Below are positions 21,401-33,400 of a stretch of DNA of 64,000 bases, piece by piece. The stretch is from Flectonema sp. DT1601. Lineage: Eukaryota; Euglenozoa; Diplonemea; Diplonemida; Diplonemidae. The notes beneath the pieces are model-generated. The model did not search any database and had not been told where the DNA came from. It saw only the letters and a list, made by a program, of their open reading frames with translations. Location of the stretch: NCBI GenBank assembly GCA_964019425.1, contig OZ025789.1, positions 124,001 to 188,000 on the forward strand, written 5' to 3'. Both the position numbers and the translations under genes were made by a program. The number at the start of each line of letters is the position of its first letter. Within the stretch, counting starts at the first letter, position 1.

Positions 21401-24400
21401 AGAACCCGTGAGGATGGCGTCCGAAGTTCTGGCTCATCGAACCAGAACCGTCGAGGATCATCACCACGTCCAGCGTCGGGCACTCCCCGTAGGTCACCTT
21501 CACGCAAGATCCCTGTTGCGGTTGCGACGCCAACGCCTTCCAGTAGCATTTCTCGTCCTCAACACAGTCGCACTTCTCGAGCTTGTTGCAGTCTTTCTCG
21601 ATACACTTCGTCCGGTCCTTGTCCCACGCGCAGTCGCTGTCAGCTTCGCACGTCGGTTCGTCCCGGAGCTTCGCGCACGGCTTCTCCACGCACATCGCCG
21701 GGGAGATCGACGGGTTCCAGTGGCAGTCCTCAATCCTGTCGCACTGGATCTCGGTCATGTACTCCGTGCATTTCTTCTGTACACACCCCGTCGAGTTGGT
21801 GTTGTTGTTGTTGTCCTTCCACTCGCAGTACGGGTCAGCCACGCAAGGGTCCTTGCGGTCCGCCTTGCATTTCTCTTCCACACACGTTCCGGCGGTAACT
21901 TCAACCCGTCCACTGGCGTCCTTCGGGTCCACGCAAAGCTCCCCAACTCCTCCCCATTCGCAGATGTACCCGTCGATTCGCTGGTGGTCACCTGGGAAGT
22001 CGTTCCACTCGCCCGAAGGCCAGCGGAAGTGCGCGTAGTTCTCTCCCTCGGTAGCACACGATCCCGGACACGCTCCCTTGTAGTTGTTCGGCTCCCCCGC
22101 TTCCCAATTCGTGTACATCGGCTTCCCGGTATTCGCATCTGTCGCCGCGACGAAGCTTCCCCCGCTTCCGCTTCCAATCACCAGACCCACCTGTGATGTC
22201 AGGTCGCATCCGCTTTGGTCGGCGGCGTAGGTACACCCGCCGTCCAATCCCTCCGGTCCGACAACCCATCCCCACCGTCCTTCGTCATTCTTGTCCGCCG
22301 CTCCCATCCATCCCTGGCCCTCGAGCTTCATCTTCGCCACCTGATCTTCCTCCTCCGAGGTGATGGTGATCAGGTACCCGCGGAGTCCCAGGATCATGTT
22401 GTCGGCGGATTCGCACTCTGCCTGCGCCTGTCCCCAGTGGCACTCGCTCGCCGTAGGGTCGACGTTCTGGCATTCCGTCTTCGAGAAATAGTGGTAGTAG
22501 TGTCCAGTCGCTGACGACAGGAACCCGTGACCGTAGTTCCAAGTGATCTTTCTCGGAGATCCGGCGTCCGACGTCGTCGTGAAGGTCACCGTCGCGATCG
22601 CCGCAGCGTACTCGGCCATCGTCTTCGCCGTCGTCGACTTCAAGTACAAGACTCCAGGAACGTCGTGCCACTCTGCCTCGAACCCGAGGCCCGCGCACTG
22701 GTCGCAGGCGAGCACGTCTTTCCCCTTCACGTATCCCTCTTCGACATCAACTGCTGCTCCCTTCACGGTGTCCGAGCAGCTGCACTTCCCCGAAACGGTG
22801 CAGCTCACCGTCGGGAACGGAACCATCGGTTGTCCACGGGCGTACGCCGACACAGTCGAGTTCAAAGGAATCGTCGTCTGCCACACGCATCCATCTTGCG
22901 ACGCGACGCATGGTCCCTCCTCAGTCTCCTTGCAAGGGGTCTCAGTACATTCCTGGTTAAGGTTGTTCCACACGCAGTCATCTGGATCAGCGAGGCATCC
23001 CTGTTCGTTGTCTCGGTTGCACTTCTTGTCCACACATGTTGACCCGTCCTTGTCAACCTGGCAGTCCTTCTGCTTCTTGCAATCCTCTGGCTTTCCAGTG
23101 TAGATCTCGCACCCCGTCTTCGGTTCCCGCACGCAGATCGTTCCGTTTGCCCACATGCACCCGTTCGCGGCATCTGCCGTGCAGTTCTTCTCCTCGCAGT
23201 GGTGCAGACACGGACTGTCACCGCACGAAAGAGAGTTGTCGAACCACACGCATCCAGGGTCCGCCAAGCAACCCGCCTGCCGCAAATGCTGCGGGCAAGG
23301 TTGGTGTACGCCTCCGCTCGCAGGGTTCGCTCCCCCCGATCCCTGTTGGGCCGCCTGTCCAAGAACCAGCGATCCGAAAACGCCGTTCGGGTCACAGATG
23401 TCGCCGAGCACCTTCTCCGGAACCTCATCAATCTGCAGGTTCTGGAAGTGAGCGTCATGCGGGTTCGACGTAATAGGCTTCAGCGTCTCCTCCGCGTCGG
23501 CGTCGTCCCTCGTGTGCTGGGCGCTCCTACGAACAACCACACCGAACACCTTCACCTGCTCGGTGTCGAGCTCGGACCGCGCATGCTGCAGAGCGTTCGG
23601 GTCGAAGATCCGACCATCGGTGATGATGATCAGCACCCTCTGTCTTCCGTCGTTTGGAGACTGGTGGAACATGTCGGCCGACATCTGGAGACCCTTCTGG
23701 ATCATCGTTCCTCTGGAGTAGTAATTCGCCTCGTGCCAGTCAACATCCGCGCTCAGCTCGTCGAAGTCTCCCGACAGCCTCGTCTCGGTTCCGGTTCCTG
23801 GAGGGGTCCCCTTCGCGTCCGCCCGTCCGTTCGATGCGCCACTCCTGTTCTTCCCCGAGAACTGGATCAATCCCACTCGGACCTCGCCCGTGTTGGCAGC
23901 AGAGTTCAGGCCCACGTCTGCCTTCTCACCGTTCAGTGGCAACGTCTTCATCCAGTCGCGGAGCATCTCCATCAGTCCGTAGAATCCATGCGGGTGGCGT
24001 CCGAAGGGCCCGGCCATCGATCCAGACCCATCCAGCAGCAGCACCAGGTCGAGCGTCGGGCACTGACCGAACTTGGTCTCGGTACAGAACGGTGTCGGAG
24101 CAAGTGAGTTCCAGAAGCACTTCGTCTCCGCCAAACAGTCGCAGCGGTCGAGGTCCTTGCAAACCTTGTCAACACACTCGGTCGAGCTGTCGTTGAACGT
24201 GCACAGCGGGTCGGTGTTGCACGCCGGCTTGTCCTGGTTCATCGTCGCGCAGTGCTTCACGCTGCACTGCGCCGGTGTCAGCGACACGTCCCAGTGGCAA
24301 GACGAGTCCTTGTCACAACATCTTTCGTCCGAGTGGACCGTGCACTGCTTCAGACCACATGCGTTGCTTTTCCACTCGCAATGCTGGTCCGAATTGCAAG

Positions 24401-27400
24401 CCTGCTCCGTCAGTGCAGGGGCTCCAGGAGCCGCCGCACAACGCTTCTTGATGCACTGGGCTCCGTCCGTCACACCGTCGCACCCGTCCCACTCGCAGAG
24501 CGCATCGCTGTGGCACGCGCTCGAGTTCGTGTGTTTGCACGGCTTCTCCACGCACATTTGCTGAAGGCCGTCCCACTCGCAACCATTTGGATCGAGGTCG
24601 CATTCCGCCTCCGTCTGCTGGTTGCAGATACGCTCCTCGCAGTCCCCCTTCGTCTGGTTCCAGTCGCACTTCTGGTCCTTTTCGCAAGTCACGTCATCCT
24701 GGTACGAGCACAACGGATTCTTCCAGCATCCCTCGAGACCGGCCACCGATGCGTTCCAGTAGCAGTCGTTTAGCGTATCGGCTGTGCACCGAGTTACGTT
24801 GCAGTGCTCCACGCACGGCGAGTCAACACACTCGAGTCCGATCGAGCTGAACACGCACCCAGCGTCCGCCGTGCACAGCACCTGGTCCACGTACTGCGGG
24901 CACGGCTTGTGCACTCCAGACTGGTTCTGCGCCGCTGCTCCCGACAGCAGCAGGAGGGCTCCCCACTTGCTGTTCGGGTCGCAGAGCCCGTTCAACACCG
25001 TGGTTGGCAGCTCGTCGATCATCAGATTCTCAAAATGGTCGTCGTGAGGATCAGACGTGATCGGCTTCAGCTTCTCCTCCGCGAGGGTGTCCACTGGTGA
25101 ATGTGTTGCCTGCCTACGGAGAACCACTCCGAACACCTCAACGCTCTCCTGGTTCAGAGTCGCCCTCGCTGATGCGAGCTTGTCATCATCCTTGATCGCA
25201 CCGTCGGTGATGATGATCAGCACCCGCTTCCTCCCCGCGGGGCTCGCGCGGAACATGTCCCCGGCCCATCCGAGACCCTGGTTGATGTACGTACCCGCCT
25301 GCAAATAGTTCGCCTCGTGGTAGTCGATGTCTGACTGCAACTCCGTCAGCTTTCCAGTCAACGACCCGAACGAACCGACTCCGATAGGGCTCTTGATCGC
25401 CGCCTTGTCTACAGCCGTTCCGCCGCTGATAGGGATTCCAGAGAACTGGATCACCCCCATGCGCATTCCTCCGTTCGGCGCCGTCGAGTTCGCCCCCACC
25501 TGGTGGCTCTCCCCGGTCAGCGGCAAGGTCTTCACCCAGTCACGAATCATCTCCATCATCGCGTAGAACCCGTTCGGATGGCGTCCGAAGTTCTGCGACA
25601 TCGATCCTGATCCGTCCAGCAACAACACCACGTCGAGCGTAGGGCACTGCCCGTAACGGTTCTCCACACATTTCCCGCTTCCCGAAGACGTGTCCCAGAA
25701 GCACTTCGGCTCCGCCTTGCAGTCGCATCTCTCGAACGGATCGCACACCTTATCAACGCAGCGGTTGGCCCCGTCGTCCCACACGCAGTCGTCCTTCACG
25801 TTGCACGTCGTCGGATCCTTGTTTTTGTTGCAGATCTTCTCCGTGCAGAGCGACGGCGACACGGTCACGTCCCAGTGGCAGACCGGGTCCTTGTCGCACT
25901 CCTTCTCGTTCGGAATTTCGACGCACGGCGCCACCACGCACGGCTCGACATTTCCTCCCACCCACGAGCACTTGGGGTTGGCTTTGCAGTCTGTTTCCGT
26001 GTCGTTCACGCAGGCCTTCTCCACGCACACTCCAGCAACCAAGTCCGTCACTCCCGTCGCGTCGCTCACGTCGGCGCACATCTCACCGATTCCTCCCCAT
26101 TCGCAGATGTACCCGTCGATTCGCTGGTGGTCTCCCGGGTAGTCGTTCCATTCGCCCGAAGGCCACAGGAAGTGTCCGAAGTCCTCACCGTCCTTGACGC
26201 ACGATCCCGGGCACGGTCCGCGGAAGTCATTCGGCTCGTTGTTTGCCCAATTTCCGTACATGTCCCTCCCGGTGTTCGGGTCAACCGCCGGCGCGAAGTT
26301 GCCCCCGGTACCGGAACCGAACGGCAATCCCTTCTCAGAAGCGAGGTTGCATGAGCTGCTGGTACTCGAATACTGACACCCTCCGGCAGCTCCCTCTGGT
26401 CCAGTAACCCAGCTCCATGTTCCTTCCTCGCCAACGTCGCTTGCTCCCATCCATCCCTGACCTTCCAGCTTCATCCTCGCTACCTCGTCTTCCACCTCGC
26501 TCGTGATGGTGATCAAGTACCCGCGGAGTCCCAGAATCTGGTTCGAGTCCGAAGCGCATTGTTCCTGGGCATCGCTCCACGTGCACGCCCCGCCAGCGCA
26601 AGTCGACTTCGGGTAGAAGTGGTAGAAGCTGCCAGTGTGCGACGAGTAGAATCCGTGACCGTAGTTCCAAGTGATCCTCCTCTTCCCGGAGTTGTCTGCA
26701 GAAGTGCTGAACTCGATGCTGGCAACCGCCTTCGCCAACTCATCCGCCGTTCCGGTCGAAATCGTCAGCATCCCGCTCACCGCGTGCCACTCGGCCGTCA
26801 GCCCCAGCGACTTGCAAGCAACACAAGTCAGCGTGTCCTTCCCGCTCAGATATCCGTCCTCGATGTCTACCGTCGCTCCCGGAAGCACATTCGAACCAAT
26901 CGTCGTCGTGCAGCTGCACCCGTTCTTCCAGCTCCCAGGGGTCTGGCAGGTCAGTCCCTCGAACGGCTTCACCGCAACGTCCTTCTCATACGTCATTTGA
27001 TTCGCGAGGTTCCCAACTGCCCCAGAGCCACTCGACCAGTCACACATCGGGTCCGCCGCGCAGTCAGACTGCTTATCGTGAAGGCACGGCTTCCTCGAGC
27101 ACCCAGGCGTCGGGAGATCCTTCCACTCGCATCCCTCAGGGTCCGACAAACACGTCTGCTCGTTGTCGTGCTTGCACGGGTCGTTGGTGCACTCTGCGGC
27201 CTTCGCAATCGAGAAGTCGCTCGACGGCGGCGGGCACACGCATCTCCAATCGTCGGTGCTGTTCACCGAAGTGTTCGGATCGAAGCAAGTCTGCTGGCAG
27301 TCCAGGCTTCCCGCCCGACAGTCTACCGTGCACTTGAACCCGTTCGTGTCGCACTCGTCCTCCTCACATTTGGCAGGCTTCCCAGTCGCCACGTTCGACG

Positions 27401-30400
27401 ACGGAGGTGGGCACTTGCAGAGCCAGTCATTCGTCGACTGCAAAGTCATCTTGGGGTCCTCGCACTCCTGTCCGGCATCAGAGCAAGTGCTTCCCGCGCA
27501 AGTAGGGCACGTCTGCACGCACTCGTCGAGAACACACTTCGCCTGCTGCGTTATCGCGATCCCGACTGACGGTGGCGGACACATGCATTCCCAGTCGTGC
27601 AACTTCGCGGCGTTCGGGTCCCGACACGTCTGCCCGACTGCTCTACACGTAGCTCCGTTCTCAACACACTCGTCGACTTCGCAAGTCGCCACCGGAGCTC
27701 CGGTCATCACCCCCGAGGTCGGCGGCGGGCACTCGCACTTGAAGTCCTTCTGCGGAGGACACGTCTTCACGCTGTCGAAACAAGTCTGTCCAGCCACCAA
27801 GCAAATCGTATTGTTTCGGCACTCGTCGCACACGCAGTCCGCCTGCTTTGCCGTTGCCACTCCCCTCCCTGGGTCGACGCACGTGCACATCCAGTCAGAG
27901 ACCGAGTCAACCGACTTGTTCGGATCCTCGCACGTTTGCCCAACGCTGGTGCACGTGTGCGAGCCACCCTGTTGCGTCTGCGCACAGGTCGAGCACACGG
28001 CCACGCACTCGTCCAACTGGCACTTGGCAGGAGCCGCCACCGCAGGGGTTCCCACCTGCGGTGGCACGCATTCACAGGTCCAGTCCCCGAGGTCCGTGTG
28101 CGACTGCTTGTTGTCCACGCACAGCTGTCCCTCCGCCGAGCACACGTTGGTCGGGCTGGTGTCGGTTTGCGCGCAGGTAGGGCAGGTCACGACGCACTCG
28201 TCCAACAAGCAGTCGGTCGGCGTTCCCAAAGTCACGTTTGTTCCGATTGCCGGTGGGGCGCACATGCATACCCAGTTTCCATCAACCATCGGGTTTGGGT
28301 CGTCGCACACGAACCCGAGATCCGTGCACTTCTTCTTCGCATCATCATCGGTGTTGCATTCTCCCGGATACTCGCAGTGCGCAGGAACCTGTTGCCCGCG
28401 TACCGCCGCAACCGCAGGAGGAACCACGCACACGCACTCCCAGGTTCCCCTCGTCTTCTTGTCGTCGTCAACGCAGACCTGTCCAGCTGCGGTGCACACC
28501 TTCTCGTTCTTTGGGTCGTGGCACTCGTCGTCTTCACACGGCGTTGCAGCTGCGGCAATCGCGATGTCCGTCGCCGGAGGCGGACATTTGCACACCCAAT
28601 CCGACAGCGAGGTCGCGTCGTGGTTCGGGTCGTGGCAGGTCTGGTTCTGGCTCGAACACGTGTCGTTCGCACACGTGGCGCACACCTTCAGACACTCGTC
28701 GATATTGCAGTGCGCAGGTGCCGCGTGACCTAACCCTGTCATGGGAGGGATGCACTCGCATGTCCAATCTCCAGTCGAGGAAGCGGTCTTATCCGGATCG
28801 TGGCATTTCTGCTCGCCGGTTGTCGCAGTCTTGCAGACGTCCTTCTCGCAAGTCGGGCAGTCCTTCTCGCACTCATCCAGCAAGCAGATCGCTGGTCCCG
28901 CGGTCATCGTTCCGTTTGTCGGCGGAAGGCACTCGCACTTCCAGTCTCCCTGCTGATTAAAGTTTGGATCGACGCACCGCTGCCCGACGTTCGCGCAGAT
29001 GTCCCCGTGGAGCGTGCACTCGTCAACTTTACAGTCTGCACGACCCCCGACGTTCGTCTTGTTCGAAGGCGGCGGGCAGATGCACATCCAGTCTCCCTTC
29101 GAAGCGGCGTTCATGTTTGGGTCGAGGCAAGTCTGATTCTTGCACGTGTCTTGCTGGACCACACACTCGTCGATCTTGCAGTCCGCCGCTGCCGCCGTCG
29201 CCTTTCCAGTCGATGGTGGAGGGCACGTGCACGTCCAGTCGCTGTGGTGCGTCATCGTCGGGTTCGGGTCATTGCAAGTCTGCCCCACGCTCGTGCACGT
29301 GTCGTTCGCACACGTTGGGCAGGTCGCCACGCACTCGTCGAGCCTGCAGTTCGCCGGCAGCTGCGAAGGCTGCGCCCCCGAAGGGAAGATCGTCGTCGGC
29401 GGGATGCAGTCACACACGTAGTCGTCTGGCGAACACGGATCCTTGTTCGGATCGCTGCAGCTCTGTCCAACCGCCGTGCACCCAACTCCCTTGGTCTTGC
29501 ACTCATCGTAGATGCACTTGTTGCTTTCCCACGTGCATCTCGCGTCAGCGTTGCACTGCTGCTCGTTGTACTGCGGGTCATTCGTAACGAACTTACATGG
29601 ACAGGTCGGGTCCTCGGCCTTCGAGCACGTCGCGTTCTGCGAGTTCCAAGTGCAGTTGTTTCCCTTGTCGTTCCTGCAATCCGGTTCCAGACAGTGCATC
29701 AAGCATGGCGAGTTCACGCACAGCCCACCGACATCCGACCACACGCACCCCGCGTCCTGGGAGCACGGCGTCTCCGTCACGTAGTCCGGGCAAGGGTGGT
29801 GCACCCCGGTCGTCGGCTTTGGAGGGTCCTTCACGATCAAGTGTCCCCACGGACCGTTCGGGTCGCAGATCGATCCAATCAGGTCTGGGATGTCGTCGAT
29901 CATCAGGTTGCGGAAGTGCTCGTCATGCGGGTTCGATGTGATCGGCTTCAGGGTCTTCTCGGCGTTACGGTCGTCTGGTGTGTGCTGATCCTTCTTCCTC
30001 ACAACGATACCAAAAGTCTGCACACCCTCACGGTCGAGCTCAGCGCGAGCAGGTGCCAGCAACTGCCCATCGAAGATCTCACCGTCGGTGAAGATGAACA
30101 GGACGCGCTGCCTTCCGTCCACCGGTGAACCGTGGAAGATGTCCCCGACCATTACCAGCGCCTTCTCAATCATCGTTCCCTTCCTGTAGTAGTTGTTCTC
30201 GTGGAAGTCGAGGTCCGCGTCCAGCTCCCCCAGCACCCCGGACAGCCTTCCGTTGGTCGTCCTGGCACCCGACGCCGTCTTCGCTTCGCTGCGGCGGTAG
30301 TTCTTCCCAGAGAACTGCACGAAGGCGACACGCACCCCGCCATTGTTCGCTGCCGAGTTCAGCCCGACAGACGCGTCCTCGCCGTTCAGCGGTAGCTTCC

Positions 30401-33400
30401 CGACCCAATCCCTCATCATCTCTACCAGCGCGTAGAACCCGTGCGGATGGCTCCCGAAGGTCGATGCCATCGATCCCGATCCGTCGAGGATCACTGCGAT
30501 GTCGAGAGTTGGGCACTCTCCGAACTCAATCGCCACGCACTGCCCCTGACCGTTCAACCCCGCTCCCGGTTTCCAGTAGCACTTCGAGTTCTTGTCGCAA
30601 GGACAGCGGGTCGGGTACTTGCTGCAGTCGAGGTCCCTGCACGTTCTCCTCGCATCGTCCCACATGCAATCAGTTTCGTTGTTGCACGTGTCCTTGACCC
30701 CGATCTTCGGACACTTCTTGTCCCCACACACCGGAGGGGTCACAGTGATGTCCCACTTGCATGCATCCTTGTGGTCGCAGCATCTTTCGTCGAGGTATTT
30801 CGCGCACAAGTTCTCCTTGCAGCTACCGACGACCCCGGTGGCGTCCCACGAGCAGCGCGAATCCGCCGTGCACTCTCCCGCGTTCGTGTGCTTGCACAGG
30901 ACCTCCTTGCACGACGACCTCGTGCCGTTGCAGGCGTCCGCCGACCACGCGCAGTTCGGATCCGTCTCGCAGGTAGTCTTATCCGGGTGCTGGCACTTCT
31001 TCTCCACGCACTGGTCCTTCCCCTGCACGTTGATCCACTCGCAGCTGTCGGGGTCGTCCAAGCAGTCCTGGATGTTGGTGTTCGGCGTGCACTTCTCCTT
31101 CTGGCACTTCGGGTCCTTAACGTTGTCCCACACGCACTTCTCTGGCGACTTCACGCACTCGGCAATCGTGGTGTACGCGCATTCAGTCTTCTTCCAACAA
31201 TCCCCAGTCGTCGAGTTCCACGCACACAGGTTCACCGTGTCGGCCGTGCACGTAGGATCGTCACAGTGCGCTGTGCACGGGGAGTCGGCGCAAGCCGTCG
31301 ATGCCGTGTCCCACACGCACCCGGCGTCCTGCGTACAATCGTGCGTGCCGGTGTAGTGATCGCACGGCCTGTGCACCCCACTCTGCCCAGGTGCGTTCGT
31401 CGACGACACAATCAAGTGTCCCCACACTCCGTTCGGATCGCAGATGTCCGCGAACACCTGCGACGCCACCTCGTCGATCTGCAAGTTCTGGAAGTGGTCA
31501 TCGTGTGGGTCTGACGTGATTGGCTTCAGCGTTTTCTCGGCATCAGTGTCGGCAGGCGTGTGTACGGATTGGCGACGCAGCACGATACCAAAGGTCTGCA
31601 CCTGCTCCTGGTTCAGTACCTGTCTTGCCGAGTCCAGCACATCCGGGTCGAAGATCTTTCCGTCGGTGACGATGATCAGAATTCTCTTCCTCGAGCTCAC
31701 CTTGTGCGAACGATCGAACATGTCACCGACCATTTCAAGACCCAGCTGGATCATCGTACCCTTTCCGAGGTAGTTGTTCTCATGCCAGTCAAGGTCGTCG
31801 TTAATCTCACTTTCGAGACCACTGAGATGTCCTCCAGTGCCAGTATTTCCGCTAGTTTCGATGGCGTTGGTGCTTCCCGGAGACCACGGCCAAGGCTGTC
31901 CGCGATTCTTCCCAGAGAATTGCACGAAACCGAGACGCACACCTCCCGTCAACGGACCTCCCGGCGTAGGCGACGCCGCCGGCTCCCCAGTCAGCGGAAG
32001 GGTCTTCACCCAATCACGGAGAATCTCGACCAAAGCGTAGAACCCGTGCGGGTGACGTCCGAAGTTCTTCGACATTGATCCCGAACCGTCGAGCAGCAGG
32101 ATGATGTCCATCACAGGGCACTCCCCATATTTCTTGTCAGCGCACTTCACACCACTCCAGAAGCAGTCTGGATCTTTCTTACACGCGCATTCTTCCATCT
32201 TGTTGCACACCTTGTCCACACACTCATTCGTCGTGCTGTTCCACATGCATAATCCGTCGCCATTACATGGGTCTACGTGTGCGGTAGTCGGGTACGTCGA
32301 TGGGCAGTACTTTTGCTTGCACACCGCAGGCGCCTGGCTGACATCCCAGTGACAGCTGTCGTCGTGGTCACAGCACTTTTCATCCGGGTAGTTTACGCAC
32401 GGAGCAGGCTCGCAAGACAGCTGCTGGCTCCACACGCAGTAGATGTCCGCCTGGCAACCTGCCTGATTCTTGTGGCTGTCGAGGGTGCACCTCTTCGGAA
32501 CACACTTCTGGTCCACCGGGTCTGCGCACACGTCGTCCCAAGTGCAGGCCGGATCAGCTACGCACTCGGTTTTGTTGTAGTAGCAAGGCGTTTTTACGCA
32601 GTCTGGCGGTCGCAGGCTTGTGTCCCACATGCACTTCTCTCCGAGATTCACGCAAGCATCCTCCGTTGTTGCATCGCACTCCGGCTCGAAGCAAGCAGGG
32701 TCCTTCGCCTGATCCCATTGGCACTTGTTTGACTTGCAGTCCGGCTGGTTCTGGAAGTCTTTGCACACAGCCTTCTCGCACTCGGAGGTTGCGCTCCACA
32801 AGCATTTGTTCGTCGGATCGGTTGTGCAATTTTTCTCGTTACAGTGCGAGAAGCAAGGGTGGTCCTCACATTTTAGGCTGATGGAATTCCACTGGCACGT
32901 TTTCTCCGCGTCGCAACTCACCAACGCTCCAATTTGGCTGCAAGTTGTCACCTGTGGAGTCGAAGATCCCTGCGTGATGTACGTTCCGAACGGGCTGTTT
33001 GGATCACAGAAACCGTCCATAATCGAAAGTGCTTCGTCCACTTGCAGTGAAAGGGCGTGTGTTTCTTTAGGGTTGGAAACAATCTCCTTCAACGTCACCA
33101 AGTTCGCCATGTCACGTGCGGTCGCGCTCGCTCGGCGTCTAAGGAGGATCCCGAATACCTTTACTCCCTCCGCTGCCAATACCCGACCGGCAGGTCCAAG
33201 CTCATCCTTGTCCATGATCCTTCCATCGGTGATGATCAGCAGCACCTTCTGTCTATGCGCCGGTGATTCCTTGAAGATCTCACCTGCCCACTCCTCCGCC
33301 TCCTTCACCTTCGTCTTGCACCGGAGAGCTTCTCCCTCGTACCAGTCGAGGTCCCCAAGGAGCTGGCTCCTGTCACCGGTCAACTTTCCGCACGTGTCAG

